This document shows, in pieces, positions 1-8,392 of a DNA stretch of 49,618 nucleotides (the first letter of the stretch is position 1; each line of letters opens with the position of its first letter). Source of the stretch: Methanothrix sp. (GTDB taxonomy: Archaea > Halobacteriota > Methanosarcinia > Methanotrichales > Methanotrichaceae). The position numbers and the translations under genes are program-made. The stretch spans positions 1 through 49,618 of the forward strand of contig NZ_JAOAKP010000008.1 of assembly GCF_026419855.1 (NCBI RefSeq). Reading direction: 5' to 3'. The notes below the pieces were generated by a model that saw only the letters and a program-made list of their open reading frames with translations, was not told the origin of the DNA and made no database searches.

Positions 1-1336
1 TGCTGTACCAGTGGTTGGCATTGTTAGGACTCAATCTAGTTGCCTCATCGTAGCATTTCAGGGCGTCTTCATACCTGCCAAGCTTGCAGAGGGCAAGTCC
101 TTTGTTATTCCATACCTCAGTATTGTTTGGGTCCAGTCCGATGGCCTCATCGTAACATTTTATGGCTTCGTCATATCTCCGTAGGCAATAGAGGGCATCG
201 CCTTTGTATTTACATGCCGCTGCCGATTTTGGATCGTGCCTTATGGCCTCATCACAGCATTTCATAGCGTCATCGTACCTCTCGAGTTTATAAAGAGCAA
301 GACCTTTATTGTTCCACATCTCTGCATTCTTCGGATCCAGCCTGATCGCTTTCTCGTAGCATTTTATGGCTTCATCGTACCTGCCGAGATTGTAGAGAGC
401 GAGGCCTCTTTTGTTCCATATCTCAGCATTGTTAGAATCCAATTCTATGGCCTTATCGTAGTATTCTATGGCTTCCTGGTACCTGCGCAGCTCATAGCGA
501 GCATCGCCTTTTTCTTTCCATGCCATCGCCTGCTTTGAATCAGGTCTTATGGGCTCATCGCACCTACCAAGCGCACGGAGGAGCTCGCTTCTGCTTTTCC
601 TGGCTAAACCAAAGGTTGGATCGAGCCTTATTGCCATATAATAGCACTTTATGGCATCTTCAGCCCTGCCAAGAGCACGAAGAGCATTGCCCTTGTTGTA
701 CCATGCCAAAACAAATTTTGGTTTCAATTTTAAGGCTGCATCATAGCATTTTATGGCCTCATTATACCTGCCACGTGCCGCGAGACCTTTATTGTACCAG
801 GCTTCAGCAAACTTTGGGTTCAGATCGATGGCCTTATCGTAGCACTTTATGGCATCATCATAGCAACCAAGCTCAGCGAGAGCAAGACCTCTGCTGTACC
901 AGCACTTGGCGTGGTTGGGATTCAGATCGATGGCCTTATCGTAGCACTTTATGGCATCATCATAGCAGCCCAGCTCTGCAAGAGCAAGACCTTTGCTGTA
1001 CCAGTACTTGGCATGGTTAGGAGTCAGCTTTATTGCCTCGTCGTAGCATTTTATCGCGTCTTCAAACCTGCCGAGCTTAATGAGAAGATTGCCCTTTTTG
1101 TACACATAAGTAGCATTGTTAGGATACCGTTTGATTACCTCATCGTAGCATTTTATCGCGTCTTCAAACCTGCCGAGCTTAATGAGAAGATTGCCCTTGT
1201 TGTACCAGTACATGACATGGTTGGGATCCAGCTCGATGGCCTTATCGTAGCACTTTAGGGCCTCATCATACATCCCCCGGTTATAGAGAGCAAGGCCCTT
1301 GTCGTTCCATGCAGCGGCATCCGTCAAATCCATCAT
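1..1336 (-). CDS. Tetratricopeptide-repeat protein, 3' end outside the window
   Basis: The minus strand stays open from ATG at 1336 to the window edge (445 codons, no stop reached). It encodes about 13 TPR units of 34 residues with the pattern AWYNKG-LAL-LGRYDEAIKCYDEAI-LDPN. TPR solenoids are protein-interaction scaffolds; the partner cannot be read from the sequence. The DNA has a clear 102-bp period, and neighbouring units starting near 821, 923 and 1025 are nearly identical, so the array expanded recently. One unit (about 520-620) lacks roughly seven residues yet stays in frame. GAGG lies five bases before the ATG. The frame upstream still reads like the tail of a TPR unit before a TAA at 1352-1354, so the 5' end may be truncated. 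Plus-strand reading frames over this region are shadows. Confidence 0.85.
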   Translation of the reverse strand, partial: MMDLTDAAAWNDKGLALYNRGMYDEALKCYDKAIELDPNHVMYWYNKGNLLIKLGRFEDAIKCYDEVIKRYPNNATYVYKKGNLLIKLGRFEDAIKCYDEAIKLTPNHAKYWYSKGLALAELGCYDDAIKCYDKAIDLNPNHAKCWYSRGLALAELGCYDDAIKCYDKAIDLNPKFAEAWYNKGLAARGRYNEAIKCYDAALKLKPKFVLAWYNKGNALRALGRAEDAIKCYYMAIRLDPTFGLARKSRSELLRALGRCDEPIRPDSKQAMAWKEKGDARYELRRYQEAIEYYDKAIELDSNNAEIWNKRGLALYNLGRYDEAIKCYEKAIRLDPKNAEMWNNKGLALYKLERYDDAMKCCDEAIRHDPKSAAACKYKGDALYCLRRYDEAIKCYDEAIGLDPNNTEVWNNKGLALCKLGRYEDALKCYDEATRLSPNNANHWYS

Positions 1337-1505
1337 GATCGCCTCGGTGCAGCGTTAAGGACATTTATTTGCCAATATCATCGAGAGTCAGATCTTGTCT
1401 GTAGAACATGCTTAATATCTTGATGGTACATGAATTACTGATCAAATGAAATCGCTATCATCCGTATCGGTCATTCATCAGATACTCTGAAGAATGCGAT
1501 TTACC

Positions 1506-1583
1506 TCAACGTATTGAGCATGTTCCCGGCAGCACTCCGCGCAGTTCGATACCCGGGCGGATCTCCTCCAGCCTCAGCCCAGC
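1506..1583 (-). pseudogene. Possible relic of a helicase gene N-terminus
   Basis: Overlapping the 3' end of xseA in another frame, the minus strand reads RLEEIRPGIELRGVLPG and stops at 1506. From memory, this resembles the extreme N-terminus of long SNF2/DEAD-type helicases, which often begin LEDIRPG-x-RVRGILP. Nothing downstream continues the similarity and no start codon is evident. It could be what is left after a deletion removed a helicase gene beside xseA. The segment is short, so chance resemblance is possible. Confidence 0.3.
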
Positions 1584-2788
1584 CCACCTCTCCCGGATTT
1601 CCTGAGCTCGATTCCATTCACTCTGCAGCACGCCTCGCCATCTGAGAATACAAGCCTGATATCATCTCCAGTAGATAGATCTGCTGCGCGGCACACAACC
1701 CCCTCGGGACCCACAACCATGGTGTAGCCCCTTGATAGCACGGCGAGCGGGCTTGCAGAATCCAGTCTTGCCCTGGAGATCTCGAGCCGTCTCACCCTCG
1801 AATCGACGATCGATCCCGCGGCATCGAGGAGCCTTCTCGAGAGATCCCGGAGCCTCGTCTCTCTCCTCTCCAGGAGAGCATACATCCTGCGGGCCTCGAT
1901 GCCCCTGCTGAGGTAATCCAGTCTTGATCTGATGCGCTCCAGATGCGAGTCGATTGCCCATGTCATGCGATCCTCCAGGTTCCGGAGGCGCAGCCTGATC
2001 TCCTCAACATCAGGCACCGCGAGCTTCGCGGCCGCTGTCGGCGTCGATGCCCTCACGTCCGCGACCAGATCGGCAACTGTGATATCAACCTCGTGACCCA
2101 CCGCTGATATGACAGGAGCATCGCTTTCTGCTATCGCCCGCGCGAGGTGCTCGTCGTTGAACGGGGAGAGATCCTCCGCAGAGCCGCCGCCTCTGCAGAG
2201 TATTATGACGTCCGCCTTACCTCGCAGCGCTCTCAAAGCGAAGATCATGCTCTGCGCAGCAGTATCTCCCTGCACGGTTGCCGGCGAGAGTATGATCCTC
2301 GCAGGATATCTCCCAAGAGAGCGAATAACATCGCGGAGCGCTGCGCCGTCCAGGGATGTGACGATCCCTATCCTCTCCGGATACCTGGGGAGAGGCCTCT
2401 TTCTCTCAGGAGCGAACAACCCCTCAGCTGCAAGTCTTCTGCGGAGAAACTCTAGCTCCATAGCGCTCCTTCCGATGCCAGTGTCTGGAGAGATCGATCG
2501 TACCTGGAGCTGGACATTCCCTCTCGCCTTGTAGAACCCCACATCACCGAAGACCCTGACGTTCATTCCGTCCCTGAGAACAAAATCGAGATCTGCTGCA
2601 TGGCTTCTGAACATAACGCATGAGATCTGGGCCTCAGAGTCCTTGAGTGTGAAGTACCTGTGGCCTGAACTGTGGTTCACAACATTCGAGAGTTCGCCAC
2701 GCGCCCAGACATCATGAAGCCTCACATCGCCGGCGATCCTGTCCTGGATCCTGGTGCACAGCTCGGAAACTGAGTATGTGTATACCAT
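1574..2788 (-). CDS. xseA: Exonuclease VII large subunit (XseA), without XseB nearby
   Basis: The 404-residue protein has the XseA architecture: an N-terminal OB-fold (about residues 1-100), then the catalytic domain with ERIGIVTSLDGAA (138-150), the hallmark RGGGSAEDL-x2-FN (199-211) and GHEVD (231-235), then a charged helical tail (about 255-365). In bacteria XseA and the small subunit XseB degrade single-stranded DNA from both ends. No XseB-like small gene lies on either side, so this is either an orphan large subunit or XseB is elsewhere. The gene is monocistronic, with a TATA box 28 bases before the ATG, implying an almost leaderless transcript. The family is mainly bacterial, so ancestral transfer is likely, although codon use looks like the neighbours. 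Confidence 0.93.
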   Translation of the reverse strand: MVYTYSVSELCTRIQDRIAGDVRLHDVWARGELSNVVNHSSGHRYFTLKDSEAQISCVMFRSHAADLDFVLRDGMNVRVFGDVGFYKARGNVQLQVRSISPDTGIGRSAMELEFLRRRLAAEGLFAPERKRPLPRYPERIGIVTSLDGAALRDVIRSLGRYPARIILSPATVQGDTAAQSMIFALRALRGKADVIILCRGGGSAEDLSPFNDEHLARAIAESDAPVISAVGHEVDITVADLVADVRASTPTAAAKLAVPDVEEIRLRLRNLEDRMTWAIDSHLERIRSRLDYLSRGIEARRMYALLERRETRLRDLSRRLLDAAGSIVDSRVRRLEISRARLDSASPLAVLSRGYTMVVGPEGVVCRAADLSTGDDIRLVFSDGEACCRVNGIELRKSGRGGLG

Positions 2789-2811
2789 CTGCAGGTAGCA
2801 GTTCCAGCAAT

Positions 2812-2821
2812 CTTATATAAT
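2812..2821 (-). promoter_or_regulatory. TATA box of xseA
   Basis: Read on the minus strand this is ATTATATAAG, preceded by an A-rich stretch. It is centred about 28 bases upstream of the xseA ATG at 2788, the usual archaeal TATA-to-start distance for a leaderless or very short-leader mRNA. Confidence 0.6.
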
Positions 2822-2867
2822 TTTTTTGTGATGCATATGAGCCAAAAGATATGCAAGAGCACACATG

Positions 2868-2921
2868 GGCCCAGTTAATGCAGCTGGGCTCCACGGGTGC
2901 TCTACGTATGCAGCGAGCACC
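2868..2921. other. Two adjacent hairpins downstream of the aminotransferase gene
   Basis: GCCCAG (2869-2874) pairs with CTGGGC (2884-2889), and GGTGCTC (2896-2902) pairs with GAGCACC (2915-2921). They lie just after the minus-strand aminotransferase stop and before the xseA promoter. They could be a transcript-end structure or a palindromic repeat remnant; no T-run follows that would prove termination. Confidence 0.35.
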
Positions 2922-2952
2922 ATCAGCGGCGCTGCCAAGAGCTGCTGGTTGG

Positions 2953-4092
2953 TTAGCTACTCAGCATTCTCTCCATGCGCTCCAGCGCCTCTCTCAGACG
3001 CTCCCGTGATGTCGCATACGAGATCCTCACGTAATCCTCCCCGCCAGGGCCGAATGCAGATCCAGGGGTGACAGCGATCTTCGCCTCCTTCAGGAGACGC
3101 TCAGCGAATGCATCTCCTCCACCGAGGTGAGAGACATCCGGGAATGTGTAGAAAGCCCCACCAGGAAGCGCGCATCTTATCCCAAGAGACCTCAACCCCT
3201 CCACCAGCAGATCCCTTCTTGCCCTGAACTCTTCTGTCATCCTCCTCACATCATCCTGGGGGCCCTCGAGAGCTGCGATGCCTGCCCACTGGACGAATGT
3301 GGTCGGATGGGACACAGAGTGGGAGAGAAGCCTGCTGACCCACTTCAGCACATCCTTCGGACCTGTGAGGTAGCCGAGCCTCCAGCCGGTCATTGCGTAT
3401 GATTTCGAGAAGCCGTTGATGGTGATGGTCCTGTCAGCCATATCAGGGAGCGAGGCGATGCTGATGTGCTCATGCCCGTAGATTATCTTCTCGTAGACCT
3501 CATCGGATACGACATAGATATCGTGGTCGATAGCGAGATCCCTGATCTCATTCATCACCTCATGCCCGAAGACCGCGCCGGTCGGGTTGCATGGGGAGTT
3601 CACGAGTATCGCCTTTGTCCTGTCTGTTATCGCATCAGGAAGATCTATCGGCATGAAATCCTGATCGACATCCGCCCATACAGGCCTGCCGCCAGCGAAC
3701 TTTATGCATGGCTCGTAGCTCACCCATGACGGGCCAATGAGCACCATCTCATCCCCCTCATCGAGAAGCGCCTGGATTGCTGCGAAGACCGCCATCTTCG
3801 CGCCGGGGGTGACCACAACGTCATCAGGCACCGCTGGAATCCTGTTCTCCTCGCGGAGCTTCTTCGCGATCGCCCTTCTGAGCTCGGGTATCCCGTTCGT
3901 CGGCGTGTACCTCGTCTTCCCCTCCATCATGTACCTGCACGCAGCATCACATATGTGTCTGGGAGTATCGAAATCCGGCTCTCCAACCCCGAGATCTATG
4001 ATGTCGAAACCCTCAGAGTTCAGGCGCTTTGCCTCCGCAGAGATCCTCATGGTTGCAGATTCCTCTATAGAGGCAAGCCTCTTTGATACCAT
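2953..4092 (-). CDS. Class I/II pyridoxal-phosphate aminotransferase, aspartate aminotransferase type
   Basis: This 379-residue fold-type I aminotransferase transfers an amino group between an amino acid (probably aspartate/glutamate) and a 2-oxo acid. Visible marks are SPCNPTGAV (166-174), SDEVYEKI (196-203) and the PLP-binding lysine K230 in NGFSKSYAMTGWRLGY. Length is typical of archaeal AspC-like enzymes; exact substrate preference within the group (Asp, Tyr, Ala) cannot be fixed from motifs. It starts one base after the ribH stop, and its ribosome-binding site (GGGGGGTG) lies inside the last ribH codons, so the two are co-transcribed. Confidence 0.9.
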   Translation of the reverse strand: MVSKRLASIEESATMRISAEAKRLNSEGFDIIDLGVGEPDFDTPRHICDAACRYMMEGKTRYTPTNGIPELRRAIAKKLREENRIPAVPDDVVVTPGAKMAVFAAIQALLDEGDEMVLIGPSWVSYEPCIKFAGGRPVWADVDQDFMPIDLPDAITDRTKAILVNSPCNPTGAVFGHEVMNEIRDLAIDHDIYVVSDEVYEKIIYGHEHISIASLPDMADRTITINGFSKSYAMTGWRLGYLTGPKDVLKWVSRLLSHSVSHPTTFVQWAGIAALEGPQDDVRRMTEEFRARRDLLVEGLRSLGIRCALPGGAFYTFPDVSHLGGGDAFAERLLKEAKIAVTPGSAFGPGGEDYVRISYATSRERLREALERMERMLSS

Positions 4093-4093
4093 C

Positions 4094-4504
4094 TCACACC
4101 CCCCTCAGGCGCATGACCATCTTGACCGCTGCCTCAACCGCGCGCTTGCCGTAATCGACGCGCTTGTGAGCGTCCGGCCTGGACATCCTCGGGCCGCTTA
4201 TGCCGAGTGTGACAGGCTTGTCAAACTCCAGCGAGAGATCCATGAGCTTTCTTGCAGCATGCTGTGCGACGATCTCATCATGCGCGGTCTCGCCTTGGAT
4301 CACGCATCCGATCGCCACAACCGCATCTATCTCATCGCTCCTCAGGAGCTTTCTGACAGCCAGCGGCATGTCGTAGACCCCAGGAACCATTATCGTCTGC
4401 ACAACCTCAGCGCCGAGAAATCGCGCATGCTCCCTCCCCAGGAGCTCCATCTGGTATGTTATATCCCTATTGAACTCTGAAACCACGAAACCAAGTCGTA
4501 CCAT
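4094..4504 (-). CDS. ribH: 6,7-dimethyl-8-ribityllumazine synthase
   Basis: RibH condenses 5-amino-6-ribitylaminouracil with 3,4-dihydroxybutanone phosphate in riboflavin (hence F420/FAD precursor) synthesis. The 136-residue chain has the short archaeal form: VSEFNRDIT near the N-terminus, VPGVYDMPLAV, and AIGCVIQGETAHDEIV with the substrate-site histidine. I chose the ATG at 4504, which begins MVRLGFVVSEF as homologues do; an in-frame ATG at 4534 would add ten poorly conserved residues (SSS-rich). Neither has a clear Shine-Dalgarno sequence. A shared AT-rich stretch at 4549-4560 separates it from divergent ilvE. First gene of a two-gene operon with the aminotransferase. Confidence 0.93.
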   Translation of the reverse strand: MVRLGFVVSEFNRDITYQMELLGREHARFLGAEVVQTIMVPGVYDMPLAVRKLLRSDEIDAVVAIGCVIQGETAHDEIVAQHAARKLMDLSLEFDKPVTLGISGPRMSRPDAHKRVDYGKRAVEAAVKMVMRLRGV

Positions 4505-4615
4505 AACATCAACATCCGATGAAGATGTAACCATCTAGGTTAATGCATTCTTTAATAAATCCATCGATACCACGCATCAAAACCCATTTATCCTAAGCAA
4601 ATTGGGAGGACATCC

Positions 4616-5515
4616 ATGAGCATCGTTTACGTCAACGGCAGCTTCGTCCCGAGAGAGCAGGCTGTGGTCTCCGTCTTCGACCACGGTCTTCTTTATGGAG
4701 ATGGGGTCTTCGAGGGCATTCGCGCATACGGAGGCAGGGTCTTCAGGCTCGAGGCGCATGTCAGGCGCCTCTACGATTCAGCGCAGGCCATAATGCTCGA
4801 TATACCGATGACGCAGGAGGAGATGTGCGAGGCGATACTTGAGACCCTGCGGAGAAACAACCTGAGGGACGCGTACATCAGGCCGGTGGTCACCAGGGGC
4901 GTCGGCGACCTGGGCCTTGATCCGAGAAAGTGCTCAAAGCCCACTGTCATCATAATAGCAGTCAAATGGGACGCGATGTACGGCAACCTCTACGAGGTCG
5001 GGCTTAACGCGATTACGGTCACCGTGAGGAGAAACTCGCCCGCCGCACTCCCACCGAACATAAAGTCTCTGAACTACCTGAACAACATCCTTGCGAAGAT
5101 AGAGGCCAACATAAAGGGAGGGGATGAGGCGATATTTCTGGACGCTGAGGGCACGATCTCAGAGGGCAGCGGCGACAACATATTCGTTGTGAGGGATGGC
5201 AGGATCTACACACCCCCGACCCTGAACAACCTGAAGGGCATAACGAGGGAGGTCGTGCTGGAACTCGCGAGCAGGAACGGCATACCGGTTCATGAGACCA
5301 GGCTCGGCCTGTTCGATCTCTACACCGCAGAAGAGGTCTTCGTTACGGGAACCGCAGCCGAGATAGCACCTGTCTCCAGGATCGACGGCCGGGTTATAGG
5401 AAACGGGAAGCCCGGACCTGTGACAAAGCTCCTGATGAAGCTCTTCAGGGAGTGCACAGAGAGAGAGGGCACGCCGATATATGGTGAGAACGTTGAGGTC
5501 GCCGCTCAGAAATGA
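4616..5515 (+). CDS. ilvE: Branched-chain amino acid aminotransferase
   Basis: This 299-residue fold-type IV PLP enzyme performs the last step of Val, Leu and Ile synthesis. It shows [12 protein letters not shown] and [17 protein letters not shown] (22-38), the PLP lysine K150 in [10 protein letters not shown], and the phosphate-binding [10 protein letters not shown] near residue 183. D-amino-acid transaminase and aminodeoxychorismate lyase share the fold, but the [15 protein letters not shown] pattern favours the branched-chain enzyme. A strong GGGAGG (4604-4609) precedes the ATG, with an AT-rich TATA candidate at 4551-4560. The pyrE-like gene follows 41 bases after the stop. Confidence 0.92.
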   Translation: MSIVYVNGSFVPREQAVVSVFDHGLLYGDGVFEGIRAYGGRVFRLEAHVRRLYDSAQAIMLDIPMTQEEMCEAILETLRRNNLRDAYIRPVVTRGVGDLGLDPRKCSKPTVIIIAVKWDAMYGNLYEVGLNAITVTVRRNSPAALPPNIKSLNYLNNILAKIEANIKGGDEAIFLDAEGTISEGSGDNIFVVRDGRIYTPPTLNNLKGITREVVLELASRNGIPVHETRLGLFDLYTAEEVFVTGTAAEIAPVSRIDGRVIGNGKPGPVTKLLMKLFRECTEREGTPIYGENVEVAAQK

Positions 5516-5556
5516 TGTTGCCCAGGCGGTTACGCCTGCAGCAATCAGAGGTCAGA

Positions 5557-6120
5557 ATGTCAGAACTCAGAGAGCAGCTTCTCAACCTGATAAAGGAGAT
5601 GGCGCTCGAGATCGGCACGGTGGTCCTGTCATCGGGCCGCACCAGCGACTACTACGTTGATCTCAGAAGGATGGTTCTCACCCCTAAGGGGGCTTACCTG
5701 ACAGCGAAGCTCCTCCTGGATATCGTGAGGCCAGAAGTCAGTGCAATCGGAGGAATGACGCTCGGAGCGGATCCGATCGTATCCTCCATGATCGTTGTCG
5801 GCCATATGGAGGGCAGGGACCTGTGCGGCCTGATTGTAAGAAAGGAGCCGAAGAAGCACGGCAAGAGGAGGTTCATCGAGGGGCCCGTGCTGGATGAGGG
5901 TACGAAGGTCGCGGTCGTAGATGATGTCGTGACGACAGGAAACTCACTCCTCATATCGATCGAGCGCATCGAGGAGGCGGGTTACAGGCCCGTCCAGGCC
6001 CTGGCAGTCCTGGACAGAATGGAGGGAGGAAGAGAGGCCTTGAAGGATGCGGGATTCGAGCTCGAGTCGCTCTTCACGAGAGACGATCTCGGGCTCGCTC
6101 AGCGCGGTCACTCCATGTAG
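5557..6120 (+). CDS. pyrE: Orotate phosphoribosyltransferase
   Basis: PyrE makes orotidine 5'-phosphate from orotate and PRPP in pyrimidine synthesis. The 187-residue protein contains SSGRTSDYYVDLRRM (25-39), the flexible catalytic loop KEPKKHGKRR (97-105) and the PRPP motif VAVVDDVVTTGNS (118-130). I chose the ATG at 5557 because AGAGGT lies seven bases upstream and homologues begin here; an earlier ATG at 5512 overlapping the ilvE stop would add an unrelated Arg/Leu/Gln-rich stretch. It is in an apparent operon with ilvE. Its 3' end overlaps the convergent purA gene by 13 bases. Confidence 0.93.
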   Translation: MSELREQLLNLIKEMALEIGTVVLSSGRTSDYYVDLRRMVLTPKGAYLTAKLLLDIVRPEVSAIGGMTLGADPIVSSMIVVGHMEGRDLCGLIVRKEPKKHGKRRFIEGPVLDEGTKVAVVDDVVTTGNSLLISIERIEEAGYRPVQALAVLDRMEGGREALKDAGFELESLFTRDDLGLAQRGHSM

Positions 6121-7373
6121 ATGGTCTGCTCCCTCGCAGGCCCAACAGATATCGCAGCTATATCCACATCCATGAGCTCCTGGATCCTCTCCACATAAGC
6201 CCTCGCGTTCTGGGGCAGATCGCTGTAATCCAGAGCATCGCTTATGCTCTCAGACCATCCCTCCATCTCCTCATACACAGGGACGCATCTCTCCAGATCA
6301 GATGTGCTCTCCGGCGGGTAATCTATGATCTCCCCGTCGAGCTCGTATGCAACGCAGATCTTTATCCGCCTGAGGCCTGTGAGCACATCCAGCTTCGTCA
6401 GAGCGAGCTCTGTGTATCCGTTCAGATATACCGCCTTTTTTCCCAGGACCGCATCGAACCAGCCGCAGCGCCTAGGCCTTCCGGTCGTTGTACCGTACTC
6501 CCCACCAGCCTCCCTGAGCCTGTCTCCGGTCTCATCCCTGAGCTCGGTGGGCAGGGGCCCCTCTCCCACTCGGGTGATGTATGCCTTCACAACTCCCACA
6601 ACATTGTCGACACGCACAGGACCAACGCCCAGGTTTGCACACGCGCTGCCTGCTGTTGTGAAGCTCGATGTGACGAACTTCTGTGTGCCATGGATCACAT
6701 CCAGGAACGACCCCTGCGCGCCCTCTGCAAGCACCATCCTGTCCTCATCGAGCGCCCTGTTTATCTCAAACGAGACGTCTGTGAGGTTGTTCTTCAGAGC
6801 CCTTCCGATCTCCAGGTACTCGTTCAGCTGCGCCTCATCCCTCACAACAGATGGATCCCCACCCATCTCCCTTATCGCGGCTTCCTTGGCCGGCGCTATC
6901 TCCTCGAGCTTCTTTCTCAGCATCTCCGGATCTGTTATATCGGCCATCTGCACCTCCTCACGCGCTATCTTATCGATATACGCATACCCTATACCGCGCT
7001 TGGTGGTGCCGATCTTTGCTGTCCTGGCCTTCTCCCTCAATGCATCCATCTCTATGTGGTAGGGCATTATTATGCTCGTCTTCGGGTCTATGCCGAGATC
7101 GACCTTCATGCCCTCTCCCCAGAGAGCCTGGAGCTCTCCCCACAGTATCTTCGGGTTGAGCACCACGCCCGGGCCTATCAGAAGTCTTTTGTTGAAAAGA
7201 ACGCCACTGGGCACCAGATGGAGCTTGTATGTTTTATCCCCCACCTTCACCGTGTGCCCCGCATTATCTCCTCCCTGAAAGCGCACTATGATATCATACT
7301 TTTCAGCAAGCAGATCCACAATCTTGCCCTTCCCCTCATCACCAAACTGTGCACCCGTGATTATCGTGAACAT
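6108..7373 (-). CDS. purA: Adenylosuccinate synthetase
   Basis: PurA uses GTP to join IMP and aspartate, the first committed step to AMP. The 421-residue protein begins MFTIITGAQFGDEGKGK, holding the conserved GDEGKGK loop, followed by GGDNAGHTV and the product-site stretch VEYGTTTGRPRRCGW. The ATG at 7373 is preferred to one 54 bases upstream because the family starts directly before this loop; GGAG lies just ahead, and GTTTATCT near 7405 is a plausible TATA element. A palindrome-rich leader extends beyond. The stop codon lies inside the last pyrE codons, so the transcripts converge and overlap. Confidence 0.95.
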   Translation of the reverse strand: MFTIITGAQFGDEGKGKIVDLLAEKYDIIVRFQGGDNAGHTVKVGDKTYKLHLVPSGVLFNKRLLIGPGVVLNPKILWGELQALWGEGMKVDLGIDPKTSIIMPYHIEMDALREKARTAKIGTTKRGIGYAYIDKIAREEVQMADITDPEMLRKKLEEIAPAKEAAIREMGGDPSVVRDEAQLNEYLEIGRALKNNLTDVSFEINRALDEDRMVLAEGAQGSFLDVIHGTQKFVTSSFTTAGSACANLGVGPVRVDNVVGVVKAYITRVGEGPLPTELRDETGDRLREAGGEYGTTTGRPRRCGWFDAVLGKKAVYLNGYTELALTKLDVLTGLRRIKICVAYELDGEIIDYPPESTSDLERCVPVYEEMEGWSESISDALDYSDLPQNARAYVERIQELMDVDIAAISVGPAREQTIYME

Positions 7374-7595
7374 GCTCCGTGGGTTGGGTGCATGGTAGAT
7401 AAACCATTTCCCACAAGCTTGATTCACTCAGAAATCGCATCGGCAGCGGTGCCGGTCGCTACTGTAGCGGTCGATTGGTATATGTAAATATATAGAGTAT
7501 TTTCATCTATTTAGTTAATTTGTGACAACTATAAAGCGGTGGACTGGATGCACTGTTGCTTGTAGGAGGCTTGGGCGTAGAAGCGGTGGGTCTGA

Positions 7596-8033
7596 ATGAT
7601 GAGATCAAACATCTGCAACAAACTTCTGGGCATAGCAGATTACTATGAGGCGGTCTTCACTGGGCCGAGGACGATGGAGCATGGCGAGTTCAGAAGCAGT
7701 GTGCTGGGGATGATCATCGAGATGCTGGATGCTCTGAGGATCAACGAGGATCTCAGGATGGAGCTGATAAGGTCAATAACAGAAGGCTGGAGGATGGAGA
7801 TGGTTGGCGATGATGCCGCGGAATCAGAGATGGTCCTGGAGAAGCTCGAGAGCGTGAGATGTGCAGCGATGCGTGATGATATCAGCTACGGCCTGGAGTT
7901 GAGCGTGCTCATGTCGCTTCCAATCCGGGAGATGGATCTCAAAGAGGATCATGTCTTTCATGTCTATGACGTGATGAACAGAATCATGGACCACCTGAGC
8001 AGCAGAAAAACAGGCGAGCGTCTGGTCGCATGA
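7596..8033 (+). CDS. Uncharacterised 145-residue helical protein
   Basis: I do not recognise a family. The product is acidic, Met/Leu/Glu-rich and predicted almost entirely alpha-helical, with no transmembrane segment, signal peptide or cysteine-pair motif. Codon use is like the neighbours. It starts with two consecutive ATGs (7596, 7599) after GGTGGGT, and a TATA-like CTATAAAG lies near 7528. It stands alone between the divergent purA leader and a family 1 mobile repeat. A regulatory or scaffold role is possible but not shown. Confidence 0.6.
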   Translation: MMRSNICNKLLGIADYYEAVFTGPRTMEHGEFRSSVLGMIIEMLDALRINEDLRMELIRSITEGWRMEMVGDDAAESEMVLEKLESVRCAAMRDDISYGLELSVLMSLPIREMDLKEDHVFHVYDVMNRIMDHLSSRKTGERLVA

Positions 8034-8259
8034 TGTAAGGCACTCCGCCAGCAATCGGAAAGCACTGGGATCTCGCATTTCTGCTGTCAATTGCGTTATC
8101 GGCCATTTCATCGGCCATTGAGTCCCTGTGGGTATCTCGATCATACCGCTCTCCTGTATTCGCATGAGAGCACGGTATGCGTCCCCGCAGAGCGATGAGT
8201 TGCGCCAAATTGCATCGATTCCTTACCGCACATTCTTATTAGAGGCCATAATCTGAGAG

Positions 8260-8383
8260 CGCTCTTACCCATTTGATGACTTGCTTTTAGAGGCACTGTT
8301 CCCGCTATGTGCTCCTGGCGAATGAATGAGTGCATCCAGCAACCAGTATGCGTACCCTCTAAGTCGCTGAACACACAAGAGCG
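8260..8383 (+). repeat. Family 1 MITE-like element, copy A, with near-perfect target duplication
   Basis: A 124-bp element begins CGCTCTTACCCATTTGATGA and ends CTAAGTCGCTGAACACACAAGAGCG, so CGCTCTT/AAGAGCG are terminal inverted repeats. The flanks are TCTGAGAG (8252-8259) and TCTGGGAG (8384-8391), an 8-bp target duplication with one mismatch. It sits one base beyond the infB stop codon. The rest of the gap, 8034-8251, shows no gene or RNA I can support. Confidence 0.85.
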
Positions 8384-8392
8384 TCTGGGAGA

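Noticed and set aside
1-1336. CRISPR array suspected from the regular 102-bp period
   Set aside because: Repeats are contiguous and in frame as 34-residue TPR units without unique spacers, so this is a protein-coding repeat.
8034-8251. Possible small gene between the helical protein and the family 1 copy
   Set aside because: Short frames on both strands lack ribosome-binding sites and similarity; nothing beyond plain intergenic sequence is supported.
8141-8374. Minus-strand frame MFSDLEGTHTGCW, similar to MFSNLEGKRTGCW at 41046
   Set aside because: Both lie within family 1 copies and have no coding support outside the element.
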